Assembly: GCF_038066595.1 (NCBI RefSeq) | Contig: NZ_JBBUTH010000010.1 | Span: 496,001 to 560,000 of the forward strand | DNA length: 64,000 bases | Direction of reading: 5' to 3' | From: Pseudaquabacterium inlustre | GTDB taxonomy: Bacteria > Pseudomonadota > Gammaproteobacteria > Burkholderiales > Burkholderiaceae_C | Made by a program: the position numbers and the translations under genes | Notes under the pieces: model-generated | Database searches by the model: none | Seen by the model: the letters and a program-made list of their open reading frames with translations, nothing else | What the model was told of the DNA's origin: nothing | Shown: positions 14,218 through 22,000 of the stretch, one piece after another | How positions within the stretch are numbered: position 1 is the first letter of the stretch | Layout of the letters: each line of letters opens with the position of its first letter

Positions 14218-15039
14218 ATGCCCGAAGCCCCTCGCAGCGTGCGCGCCACGCTGAACTACACCGTCGACAACGGCATCCCGCCGGACTACTGGTTCTACGA
14301 GCCCGATGCGTCGGTGAAGAAGAACCCGCCCGGCACCGATGTGCGCGAGGTGGCCATCCACGACGGCTGGCCGCAGGTGGCGCAGTTCTCGCTGGACCGC
14401 GAGGGCTTCGAGCTGCATGACTTCGAGGGCCGCTTCGACCAGTTCGACGACGACGACTCGATCGCGCGGCAGTTCTACCCGCAGGTCATCGCGCACGTGA
14501 AGGCGCACACCGGCGCCAAGCGCGTGGTGGTGTTCGACCACACCATCCGCAAGCGCCTGCCGGCCGACCTGAGCCAGCAGACCACGGTGCAGCGCCCGGC
14601 CGTGCTGCTGGTGCACAGTGACTACACCGAGCGCAGCGGCCCGCAGCGCGTGCGCGATGTGCTGCCCGACGAGGCCGACACACTGCTGCAGCGCCGCGTG
14701 GCCTTCTACAACGTGTGGAAGCCGCTGTACCAGCGCGTGGAAGAGCTGCCGCTGGCCATGTGCGACGCCACCACGCAGCAGGACGGCGACCTGCTGCGCA
14801 TGAACCTGAACTACCCCGATCGCACCGGCGAGATCTATGTGCTGCGCCACTCGCCGCAGCACCGCTGGATCTACTTTCCTCAGATGCAGGCGCACCAGGC
14901 CCTGCTGCTGAAGACCTACGACTCGGAGACCGACGGCCGCGCGCGGTTCATGGGCCACAGCGCGTTTGAAGACCCCACGACGCCGCCCGGCGCGCCCAAG
15001 CGCGAGAGCATCGAGGTGCGCACGATGGCCTTCTTCTGA
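14218..15039 (+). CDS. CmcJ/NvfI-family oxidoreductase-like protein
   Basis: The 273-aa product matches the CmcJ/NvfI family (named for a cephamycin-pathway protein and a fungal relative), built on a jelly-roll resembling 2-oxoglutarate/Fe(II) oxygenases. Recognisable segments are LVHSDYTERSGPQRVRDVLP near 140, AFYNVWKPL near 163, and YFPQMQAHQALLLKTYDS near 222. The substrate cannot be told from sequence; many bacterial members stand next to glutathione S-transferases or regulators, as here. No secretion signal is seen. It ends 28 bp from the convergent nifQ stop. Confidence 0.82.
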   Translation: MPEAPRSVRATLNYTVDNGIPPDYWFYEPDASVKKNPPGTDVREVAIHDGWPQVAQFSLDREGFELHDFEGRFDQFDDDDSIARQFYPQVIAHVKAHTGAKRVVVFDHTIRKRLPADLSQQTTVQRPAVLLVHSDYTERSGPQRVRDVLPDEADTLLQRRVAFYNVWKPLYQRVEELPLAMCDATTQQDGDLLRMNLNYPDRTGEIYVLRHSPQHRWIYFPQMQAHQALLLKTYDSETDGRARFMGHSAFEDPTTPPGAPKRESIEVRTMAFF

Positions 15040-15067
15040 GCGCCCGGGCCGCGCCCTTGCGCCGCGG

Positions 15068-15496
15068 TCACTCCGGCCCGAAGCAGGCGGCGTGGTCGCT
15101 GCACACGGCGCAGCTCGGTGACTTGCAGACGAAGATCTCCTCGCGCTCGCACAGCTGCTTGTAGAGGAACTTCTTCCACTTCATGTCGCGGTCGTTCTTG
15201 GCCGCGAGCCGCGCAAACCAGTGCCGCATCAGCGCGGTGAGCTCGGCGCGCGCGGGCAGCTGCAGGTCCTGCCACAGGTGGTCGTCGCCCAGGCAGGCCA
15301 CGGCCACGGTCTCGGCCATCGCGGCGATGGCTTCGGGCGTGCCGGCGGTGGGCTCGGCATGTTCCAGCAGCAGGGCGCGCACGTCGTCCACCTCGTCGTC
15401 GCGCGTGGCGCGGCGGCCGAGGGCCAGGGCCACGGGCCGGGCGCTGGCACCCGGCGGCGCGGTCATGAACGGGGTGATCGGCAGCCGGGCGTTCAT
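15068..15496 (-). CDS. nifQ: Molybdenum-handling protein NifQ
   Basis: NifQ is an iron-sulfur protein that donates molybdenum for FeMo-cofactor synthesis on NifEN/NifH. The diagnostic C-x4-C-x2-C-x5-C motif is present at the C-terminus (CKSPSCAVCSDHAAC). The helix LMRHWFARLAAKNDRDMKWKKFLYKQ preceding it is typical. At 142 aa it is somewhat shorter than many NifQ proteins, mostly at the N-terminus. It is the last gene of the nifN-nifX-DUF269-DUF683-fdxB-nifQ operon, 16 bp after fdxB. Confidence 0.93.
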   Translation of the reverse strand: MNARLPITPFMTAPPGASARPVALALGRRATRDDEVDDVRALLLEHAEPTAGTPEAIAAMAETVAVACLGDDHLWQDLQLPARAELTALMRHWFARLAAKNDRDMKWKKFLYKQLCEREEIFVCKSPSCAVCSDHAACFGPE

Positions 15497-15512
15497 GGCC
15501 GTGCCTGGCGCA

Positions 15513-15818
15513 TCACACCGCCGCGGCGGCGTGGGTGTAGCACTTCTTCGGGCAGATCTTGGCGCAGGCGGTGCAGCCGATGCACATCTCCTGGTGGGCG
15601 ATGGTCATCACCTTCTTCTCGTATTCGCCGTCGTCGTCATCGTCGTCGCCCACGGCCACGCGGTGGCCCTCGTCGTCCAGGCCCACGAGTTCGAGCACGC
15701 CGCGCGGACACACCCGGAAACAGCGGCCGCAGCCGATGCACTTCTCCTCGTTGATGGCCTGCACGAAGGTGGGCGTCCAGGTCTCGCCCGAGGGCATCGT
15801 GATGCTGAAGTTGCTCAT
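15513..15818 (-). CDS. fdxB: Nif-specific 2[4Fe-4S] ferredoxin III
   Basis: This 101-aa ferredoxin carries electrons for nitrogenase or its cofactor assembly. Two cluster motifs are visible: CIGCGRCFRVCP near residue 27 and CIGCTACAKICPKKC near 79. They are separated by a long insertion with a run of aspartates (residues about 58-63), characteristic of the FdxB/ferredoxin III family, whose members are nearly always downstream of nifX. It lies 12 bp after the DUF683 gene in the same operon. Confidence 0.93.
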   Translation of the reverse strand: MSNFSITMPSGETWTPTFVQAINEEKCIGCGRCFRVCPRGVLELVGLDDEGHRVAVGDDDDDDGEYEKKVMTIAHQEMCIGCTACAKICPKKCYTHAAAAV

Positions 15819-15830
15819 GCCCGCGCTCCT

Positions 15831-16037
15831 TCAGGCGGTGGCCGCCGCCAGCCGGGCGCGGGCGGCGATCAGTGCCGCATGCGCCTCGTGGGCCTGCTTG
15901 GCCACGTCGGGGATGCGCTCCCAGTTGGTGGGCAGCTCTTCGCTCAGGTCGTGCAGGTCCATCTTGGCCTGCGTGGCCTTGGCGTTGAGCTTCTTGATCT
16001 CGGCCTTCAGGGCGTCGACATCGATGGCGTCGCTCAT
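15831..16037 (-). CDS. DUF683 / CCE_0567-family nif protein
   Basis: This 68-aa helical-hairpin (Rop-like) protein belongs to the small family found between the DUF269 gene and fdxB in nif clusters. Two helices are clear: residues 5-30 (VDALKAEIKKLNAKATQAKM) and 38-67. Cyanobacterial members form helical dimers that bind metal ions; the exact role in nitrogen fixation is not settled. Spacing to both neighbours is short, so it is translated within the nifN operon. Confidence 0.9.
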   Translation of the reverse strand: MSDAIDVDALKAEIKKLNAKATQAKMDLHDLSEELPTNWERIPDVAKQAHEAHAALIAARARLAAATA

Positions 16038-16064
16038 GGCAGTGCGCTCCGTTGTTGAAAAGGC

Positions 16065-16553
16065 TCAGGCCCCGTAGGTGGCCACGTCCTTGTAGGTCTC
16101 GACCATCGTGATGCCTTCGGTCACCAGCTTGTTGCCGGCCTCGGCCAGCTTGGCCAGGCTGGGGTAGCCGAAGCGGTGCACGTCGCGCAGGTGGCGGTTC
16201 ACCACGATCAGCCGGCCGGTGGTGAGCACGGTGCGGCCAAAGCCTTCGTGGCTCATCTTGGTCATCGGGCTGACCATGCACTTGGTGGCCTTCTCGATGC
16301 ACAGGCCCACGGCGTTGTGGAACAGGTCCAGCCGCCACAGCGTCTCGGGATCGGGGTCGCCCATGATGGGCATGGCGCGGCGCTGCTCGGCGGTGAGGAT
16401 GTAGGGCTCGAGCAGCTTGGCGTCGCTCTTGCCTTCCCAGGTGCCGTGGGTGTCCTGTGCGCGGATCTGCTTGATCAGTTCACGCACGAACGGATCGCCC
16501 AGCAGTTCCTCGTCGGTGGGGGTGGGCTTCTCGGCCACGGTGGCGTCGGTCAT
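16065..16553 (-). CDS. NifX-associated nitrogen fixation protein (DUF269)
   Basis: This 162-aa protein belongs to the family almost always adjacent to nifX and required for full nitrogen fixation in some species. The conserved block EGFGRTVLTTGRLIVVNRHLRDVHRFGY (about 104-131) identifies it. Its start codon overlaps the nifX stop by 4 bp, so the two are translationally coupled. A role in FeMo-cofactor handling together with NifX is inferred from this linkage. Confidence 0.92.
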   Translation of the reverse strand: MTDATVAEKPTPTDEELLGDPFVRELIKQIRAQDTHGTWEGKSDAKLLEPYILTAEQRRAMPIMGDPDPETLWRLDLFHNAVGLCIEKATKCMVSPMTKMSHEGFGRTVLTTGRLIVVNRHLRDVHRFGYPSLAKLAEAGNKLVTEGITMVETYKDVATYGA

Positions 16554-16966
16554 GGTTTCACTTCCTCGTCGTCGGTGTCGAAGTCATGGTTGCGCTCCTG
16601 GCCCTTGGCCAGGGCCTTGCGCAGCCAGGGTGGCGGCGTGCCTTGCAGCACCACCTGCAGCTTGTCCAGGATGTCCATGATCGGTTCGGGTGAGGTCACC
16701 TTCACCGGGTGGATCTTGTGCGCCACCACGCGCGCCGCGGCGCTGCCGCCGATGGCGGCCACGTAGACGATGGCGCAGTCGCCGATGGCCTCGAGCTTGG
16801 GCGCCAGCTTGTCCTCGTTGCCGTCCTCGGCCAGGTCTTCACCAAAGCCGAAGTCCTGCACGAACTTGTAGCCGGTGGCTTCGATCTCGTAGACGGCCAG
16901 GTGCTTGGCCCAGCCGAAGTGCGCATCCACGCGCTGCTGGTCCTGCGTGGCGAAGGCGACTTTCAT
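16550..16966 (-). CDS. nifX: FeMo-cofactor precursor carrier NifX
   Basis: NifX holds FeMo-co precursors (NifB-co/VK-cluster) during transfer from NifB to NifEN. The 138-aa product begins MKVAFATQDQQRVDAHFGWA, the family hallmark with the His near residue 16. The Dinitrogenase_iron-molybdenum_cofactor domain spans most of the length. The C-terminus is acidic. A longer open frame upstream is only the shadow of nifN; the start at 16966 has a GGAG-like site before it. It follows nifN by 31 bp. Confidence 0.93.
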   Translation of the reverse strand: MKVAFATQDQQRVDAHFGWAKHLAVYEIEATGYKFVQDFGFGEDLAEDGNEDKLAPKLEAIGDCAIVYVAAIGGSAAARVVAHKIHPVKVTSPEPIMDILDKLQVVLQGTPPPWLRKALAKGQERNHDFDTDDEEVKP

Positions 16967-16997
16967 GGCTTCTCCTGCGTCGGGTGGGGGAATGGGG

Positions 16998-18425
16998 TCA
17001 GGCCTCGGCCGGGTCGGTGGACTCGGCTTTCGGCATGCGGCCGATCTGCGCGCTGACGAAGGCCTCGGCCGGCGGCCGTGCGACCTCGATGGCCGCTGGC
17101 GGCAGCGGCCAGTCGTCGGGCCCGTGGTGCGGGATCTGCGTGATGAACTGGTTGCCCAGCTCGTAGACGAAGTTGCGGCTGCCGCGGTAGCACACATGGC
17201 AGGTGTGCGCGTTGCCGATGCGGTCGAAGATCGGAATGCCCAACCGGAACAGCGGCTTGTTCAGCCGCTCGGCCGCTTGTCGCCCATGGGCGTGCGTGAC
17301 CAGCAGGTCCACGTCGGCGGCCTGGGCCAGGCGTTCGAAGTCTTCGAGGTCGCCGATCACCACCTCGCTGCACGGCATGCCCGCCAGCACCGGGCTGGGC
17401 GTGGTGGTGATGGCCACGCTCAACTCGGCGCCCATCTCGGTGAGAAAGTGCCCGGCCGCACACAGCAGGTCGGGTTCGGCGCCCAGCGCCACCTTCTTGT
17501 GGCCGAAGTGGAAGTGGCCGTCCAGCATCGCGTCCACCAGCTGGCTGCGCTGGCGCTTGAGCCTGGCCGGCACCGGCTTGCCGGCCAAGGCGGCCAGCTT
17601 CATCACGAAGGCATCGGTGGCGCTCAGGCCGGTGAGCCGATCGAACAGCGTGTAGGCCACGCCGCACTGGCTCTTGAGCTGCTCGGCGGCGCCGCGCATC
17701 TGCTCGCCGATGGCGATGCAGTGCTCGGCCGAGCCCAGCGTGCGCAAGGCTTCGAGCGCCGTGCCGCCCAGCGTGGTGCCCAGCCAGTCGTCGGGGATGT
17801 GGCCGTCGAGCGAGCCCGACACATCGGGCGCGAACACCGGCTCCAGGCCGAAGCGCTCGACGATGTCGCGCAACTCCTCGATGTCACCGGGGTTCAGGTG
17901 GCCGCCGGGCAGGATCGCGATGCGGCCCTTGACCACGGGCTGGTCGGGCAGGGCCAACTGGCGGATCAGGCCCTTCACCGCGGCGGCCCAGCCGTCCTGG
18001 AAGGCGCCCACATAGTCGGGCGTGCTGATGTAGACCAGCGCCGTGTCGGCCACCTCGGGGTGGCGCTGTTGCACCAGTTTCAGGTAGCCCTCGACATCGT
18101 CGCCCTTGGTCTCGGTGAGGCCGGTGGAGCAGATGGCGATGACGGCCGGCTTGGCGCGCTGGCGGATGTTGAGGATGGCCTTCTCGACGTTGTCGAAGCC
18201 ACCCATGATGGTGGTGGCCTCGTTCATCGCCGTGGTCTGCAGCGGGATGGCCTCCTTGAAGTGCCGCACCAGCAGCACCAGGCCGAACGAGGTGCAGCCC
18301 TGGCTGCCGTGCATCACCGGCATGCAGCCGGCCAGGCCCATGAACGCGTAGGCGGCGCCCAGCGGCTGGCTCATCTTCAGCGGGTTGACCGCGCAGGACT
18401 TCTTGCTCTCGCTGACCAGGGCCAT
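16998..18425 (-). CDS. nifN: Nitrogenase iron-molybdenum cofactor assembly protein NifN
   Basis: NifN forms the NifEN heterotetramer on which the FeMo-cofactor precursor matures. The 475-aa product shows SCAVNPLKMSQPLGAAYAFM at the N-terminus, HGSQGCTSFG near 55 and CSTGLTETKGDD near 110, all NifN landmarks. The start at 18425 (MALVSESKK) has GGAG 7 bases upstream, whereas the Met two codons earlier overlaps that site. Unlike most nif clusters, nifN is not directly after nifE: 1.8 kb with a diguanylate cyclase and a DUF2322 gene intervene. It has its own sigma-54 promoter. Confidence 0.95.
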   Translation of the reverse strand: MALVSESKKSCAVNPLKMSQPLGAAYAFMGLAGCMPVMHGSQGCTSFGLVLLVRHFKEAIPLQTTAMNEATTIMGGFDNVEKAILNIRQRAKPAVIAICSTGLTETKGDDVEGYLKLVQQRHPEVADTALVYISTPDYVGAFQDGWAAAVKGLIRQLALPDQPVVKGRIAILPGGHLNPGDIEELRDIVERFGLEPVFAPDVSGSLDGHIPDDWLGTTLGGTALEALRTLGSAEHCIAIGEQMRGAAEQLKSQCGVAYTLFDRLTGLSATDAFVMKLAALAGKPVPARLKRQRSQLVDAMLDGHFHFGHKKVALGAEPDLLCAAGHFLTEMGAELSVAITTTPSPVLAGMPCSEVVIGDLEDFERLAQAADVDLLVTHAHGRQAAERLNKPLFRLGIPIFDRIGNAHTCHVCYRGSRNFVYELGNQFITQIPHHGPDDWPLPPAAIEVARPPAEAFVSAQIGRMPKAESTDPAEA

Positions 18426-18464
18426 GGACATGCTCCGACACAAGGGGCTTTCGGAGCAGTCATT

Positions 18465-18479
18465 GCAGTTTCGGTGCCA
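18465..18479 (-). promoter_or_regulatory. Sigma-54 promoter of the nifN operon
   Basis: On the minus strand TGGCACCGAAACTGC has a perfect -24 box and CTGC at -12 with correct spacing. Transcription would start near 18453, about 28 bases before nifN. About 80 bp upstream is CGACAAA (18558-18564, TTTGTCG on the minus strand), the half-site shared with nifH and nifE. Confidence 0.78.
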
Positions 18480-18583
18480 GCGCAGGCGGGCGCGCAAACG
18501 CCCGTCAAATCAAGCACTTGGCGCGTCGCGCCAGGTGCAAGGCGCGGCGTCGGTTTGCGACAAACGCGACGGCGCGGCGCCGT

Positions 18584-18892
18584 TCAGGCCGGTACCAACG
18601 CCACGCGCAGCGGTGCGGTCAGCGCCAGCAGGCGGTCGATGTTGGGGTGCTTGCCCGGAAAGGCCTGCGCATCGGCGGTGTGCTCGGCATACAGCGCCAG
18701 GCCTTCGGCAGCGGCGGCCGGCGTGATCGATCCGCCGTGGCGCTGCGCCAGCGCGTGGTACACGCGCAGCGAGCCGGCCTGGCCGGGCTTGTTCTCCAGC
18801 GTGGCCACCACGGTGCCGCCGGCGTCGATCAATTGCAGTGCGGCCAGGTGGCTGACGTCGGGCAGGGTCGGGAGGATGTCGGCGAAGGGCAT
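18584..18892 (-). CDS. DUF2322 family protein
   Basis: This 102-aa protein matches the uncharacterised DUF2322 family through PDVSHLAALQLIDAGGTVVATLENKPGQAGSLRVY and HPNIDRLLAL. The start at 18892 is the family start; the longer frame upstream is antisense to the diguanylate cyclase. No motif gives a function. It lies between nifN and a plus-strand diguanylate cyclase gene and is not obviously part of the nif operon, since the nifN promoter lies downstream of it. Confidence 0.82.
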   Translation of the reverse strand: MPFADILPTLPDVSHLAALQLIDAGGTVVATLENKPGQAGSLRVYHALAQRHGGSITPAAAAEGLALYAEHTADAQAFPGKHPNIDRLLALTAPLRVALVPA

Positions 18893-19034
18893 GGGGCAGG
18901 GCGCTGTGCAGTGGATGAGGGCCGAGACTGTAGCGGCATGGCGCGTGGCCCGGCATCCGCGGGTTTCACCGGCCCAGACAGGCCAGACAGGCACCCGGCC
19001 CGCGCCAATAATGGGCCGGCCGCCCGCCCAGCCC

Positions 19035-20291
19035 ATGGATCCGCAGACCGTCATCTTCGTGCTCGCACTGAACCTCATGTCGGTGGGCACGCTGCTGGCG
19101 CTGATCGGCCGCCGCATGGACCAGGCGCAGGGCATGCGTGGCTATGCCAGCGGCACCATCGTGTTCGGCCTGGCCTACCTGCTGCGGCTGGGCACGGGCC
19201 ACCGGCACACCAGCCTGATGAGCGTCCTGCCCGACACGCTGATGGTGCTGGCCACGTTGCTGTTCGTGGTTGGATTGCGCCAGTTCGTGGGCCTGTCGGC
19301 GCTGCGTCCGCGCGCCATCGCCGCGGCCACGGCCCTGTATGTGGCGGTGTGGCTGGTGGCCTGGTGGGGCTGGCAGGAGCCCGGCCGCCATGTGGTGCTC
19401 AACGGTGCCCTGGCCATCAACTACCTGCTGCTGGCCGCGATGGCCTGGCGCGGCATCCGCCGCGTGCCGGGCAGCATGTCGCTCTCGCTGGCGGTGCTGT
19501 CCGGCGTGATCGGCCTGCTGGGCGTGGCCACTGCGCTGCGCGTGTTCCTGGTGCTGACCGGCGGCATCGCGCCCTTGTTCAGCGGGCCGACGGCGGCGGT
19601 GTACTACGGCTACTCCACCTTCGTCACGGTGGTGCTGGGGCCCAATCTGCTGTGGATGGTGTTCCTGCGTCTGAATGGCCGTCTGGCGCAACTGGCCACC
19701 CACGATCCGCTGACCGGGCTGCTCAACCGCCACGGGCTGGACGAGGCGCTGCGGCGTCACTTCGCCGCCCGGCCCCCGGCGCCGCTGGTGCTGTGCCAGT
19801 TCGACATCGACCATTTCAAGCGCGTCAACGATCTGCACGGCCACGCCACCGGCGATGCGGTGCTGCGCGGCGTGGCCGACACGCTCACGGCGCAGGTGCG
19901 CGGCAGCGACTTCGTGGCGCGCCTGGGTGGCGAGGAATTCCTGGTGGGCTGTGTGGGCGGTGCCGAACCCGCGCTGGCGCTGGCCGAGCGGGTGCGCGCC
20001 GCGGTGGCGCGGCAGGCGCATGGGCTGGCGCAGGGGGGTGTGCTGCACTGCACCCTCAGTGCCGGCGTGTCGCCGCCGTTCAGCCATGCGCAGCACTGGG
20101 AGGCCGCGCTGCGGCTGGCCGACGAGGCGCTGTACCGCGCCAAGTCCGAAGGCCGCGACGCCGTGCGCGTGGCCCGGGCTGCGCCGGGCTGGGAGGCTGC
20201 GGCCGCCCCGTCCGATGCGTCGGCCGAATCCTCGGCCGATGTCAAGCCGGCGCCGCCTCCGCCGCCAGCTGCTCCGCGCTCTGCGCCTTGA
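19035..20291 (+). CDS. Membrane-bound GGDEF diguanylate cyclase
   Basis: The 418-aa product makes cyclic di-GMP. About six membrane helices occupy residues 5-215, followed by a GGDEF domain (about 225-385) with the intact active site GGEEF and the inhibitory I-site RxxD (RGSD) five residues before it. The C-terminal tail is Ala/Pro-rich. The membrane part is of an unassigned sensor type. The gene is inserted between nifN and nifE on the opposite strand and overlaps the 3' end of nifE by about 50 bp, tail to tail. A link between surface attachment or biofilm and nitrogen fixation is possible but not shown. Confidence 0.88.
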   Translation: MDPQTVIFVLALNLMSVGTLLALIGRRMDQAQGMRGYASGTIVFGLAYLLRLGTGHRHTSLMSVLPDTLMVLATLLFVVGLRQFVGLSALRPRAIAAATALYVAVWLVAWWGWQEPGRHVVLNGALAINYLLLAAMAWRGIRRVPGSMSLSLAVLSGVIGLLGVATALRVFLVLTGGIAPLFSGPTAAVYYGYSTFVTVVLGPNLLWMVFLRLNGRLAQLATHDPLTGLLNRHGLDEALRRHFAARPPAPLVLCQFDIDHFKRVNDLHGHATGDAVLRGVADTLTAQVRGSDFVARLGGEEFLVGCVGGAEPALALAERVRAAVARQAHGLAQGGVLHCTLSAGVSPPFSHAQHWEAALRLADEALYRAKSEGRDAVRVARAAPGWEAAAAPSDASAESSADVKPAPPPPPAAPRSAP

Positions 20292-21699
20292 GCAGGCTGT
20301 CCTCCGCGTCCCAGGGCGCGGGCTTGCGCACCTCGGCCCACATCGGGTTGTGCAGCGCCTTGTCGATCTCTTCCACCATGGTCACCATGCCCTCGTAACC
20401 GGCAAAGGCGTGGTGGCGTTCCTGGTTGATGTCCATCCAGGGCATGCGGGCCTTCAGCGCCACGAACTGGCTGCGGCCGCCGCTGAGCATGATGTCGGCC
20501 TGGGCGTCGCGCAGCATGGCGTACATCTGGCGCGGCGTCATGTCGTCGATCATGTGGGCGTCGGCCTCTTCCGCGCTGCCGAACAGGGCCTTGAGCTTGT
20601 CCTTGTCTTCCTTGGTGCTCTTCTTCACGCTGGTGCCCACCACCTCCAGGCCGGCCTCCTGCAGCGCGCTCACCACGCTCCAGCTCTTCACGCCGCCGGT
20701 GATCAGCAGCACCTTCTTGCCGGCCAGGCGCTCGCGGTAGACGCGGATGCGCTCCCAGGCGCGGGCCTCTTCCACGGCGATCAGCGCCTCGGTGCGCGCC
20801 TTCAGTTCCGGGTCGGCACCGGCCTGGATCAGCAGCCGGGCGATCTCGCGTAGCGTCTCGCTCATGTCGCCAATGCCGTAGAAGCTGCCCTCGAAGTACG
20901 GGATGCCCCAGCGCTTCTCCATCTTGGTGGCGATGTTGATCATGCTCTTGCTGCAGACCATCATGTTGGCCTTGGCGCGGTGGGCGCTGGCCACTTCCTT
21001 GTAGCGCCCGTCGCCGCTGATGCAGCTGAGGATGCGCACGCCCAGCGCGTCGAGCAGCGGCTTGATCTGCCACAGCTCGCCGCTGAGGTTGTACTCGCCG
21101 ATGATGTTGATGTCGTAGGGCGTGGTGAAGTCGGGCTCGAGGGTGCCCACCACATGGTCGAGCAGGGCCTCGGCGCCCAGCTTGTTGCCCAGGTTCTTGG
21201 GGCCGGCAAAGCCCGGCGCGTTCACCGGAATCACCGACAGGCCGAACTTCTCAGTGGCGCGCTTGCACACGGCCTCGATGTCGTCGCCGATCAGCGCGGT
21301 GACGCAAGTCTGGTACACGAAGATCGCCGGCGGGTTGACCTTCTCCATGATCTCGCGCACGGCCTTGAACAGGCGCTTCTCGCCGCCGTAGATCACGTCC
21401 ATCTCGCCGATGTCGGTGGTGAAGCCGGTGCGGTAGGTGCTGGCGCCGCTGCTGGCCGAATGGCGGTTGTCCCAGCTGTTGCCTTCGCAGGCGATGGGGC
21501 CGTGCACCAGGTGCGCCACGTCCACGATGGGCTGCAGCGCGATCTTGGCGCCGTCGAAGGCGCAGCCGCCGGCCGCGGCGCCGGGCGTGAGCTGCTTGGT
21601 GCAGCCCTTCTTGCGCTCTTTCTCGCTCTTGCCCTGGTTCTTGTCGCAACCGGGCTCGTCGAACACTTCGGCGATCTTGGCGTTGAGTGAGGCAGACAT
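20242..21699 (-). CDS. nifE: Nitrogenase iron-molybdenum cofactor assembly protein NifE
   Basis: NifE pairs with NifN to form the scaffold for FeMo-cofactor maturation. The 485-aa product contains GGCAFDGAKIALQPIVDV, HGPIACEGNSWDNRHS and CVTALIGDDIEAVC, the cysteine regions that bind the precursor and the P-cluster-like [4Fe-4S] cluster. Start at 21699 follows a GGAGAG-type site. It is transcribed from its own sigma-54 promoter 28 bases upstream of the start and stands alone, because nifN is separated from it. Confidence 0.95.
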   Translation of the reverse strand: MSASLNAKIAEVFDEPGCDKNQGKSEKERKKGCTKQLTPGAAAGGCAFDGAKIALQPIVDVAHLVHGPIACEGNSWDNRHSASSGASTYRTGFTTDIGEMDVIYGGEKRLFKAVREIMEKVNPPAIFVYQTCVTALIGDDIEAVCKRATEKFGLSVIPVNAPGFAGPKNLGNKLGAEALLDHVVGTLEPDFTTPYDINIIGEYNLSGELWQIKPLLDALGVRILSCISGDGRYKEVASAHRAKANMMVCSKSMINIATKMEKRWGIPYFEGSFYGIGDMSETLREIARLLIQAGADPELKARTEALIAVEEARAWERIRVYRERLAGKKVLLITGGVKSWSVVSALQEAGLEVVGTSVKKSTKEDKDKLKALFGSAEEADAHMIDDMTPRQMYAMLRDAQADIMLSGGRSQFVALKARMPWMDINQERHHAFAGYEGMVTMVEEIDKALHNPMWAEVRKPAPWDAEDSLLKAQSAEQLAAEAAPA

Positions 21700-21738
21700 C
21701 ACGCTCTCCTGTCGGATGGGGCTGGCCCGTGGCCCGTT

Positions 21739-21753
21739 GCACGATCGGTGCCA
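21739..21753 (-). promoter_or_regulatory. Sigma-54 promoter of nifE
   Basis: On the minus strand TGGCACCGATCGTGC has a perfect -24 box and GTGC at -12, correctly spaced. Predicted start near 21727. About 170 bp upstream lies CGACAAA (21924-21930) within TGG-N10-ACA, one base from a NifA site. The rest of the 301-bp gap to the chemoreceptor gene holds nothing else I recognise. Confidence 0.78.
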
Positions 21754-22000
21754 GTGCGTCGGGCTGGCACGCCGGTGTCGCGCGCTGCCACACGGCCGGC
21801 GGCAGTGCGCCACCTGGGGCGATGGCTTGCGCACTGGCGTGGCAGCGCTTGTCACAGCCTGGCGCTGCGGTGTGCGCATTTCGTCCGCGATGTGCCGGCC
21901 GCGGTGGCGAAGTGGAGGTTTCCCGACAAACCCTACAGCGTTTACCCACGGTTCATGCCATGGGGGCCCGGGCCGATAAGCCGCTGGAGGACGCCTGCCC

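Noticed and set aside
16905..19034. Plus-strand open frame upstream of the diguanylate cyclase
   Set aside because: It is the antisense of nifN and DUF2322; the real protein starts at 19035 with a membrane helix.
21776..21792. TGT-N11-ACA upstream of nifE as a NifA site
   Set aside because: Spacing is 11 rather than 10 and it lies only about 25 bp from the -24 box, too close for looping activation.
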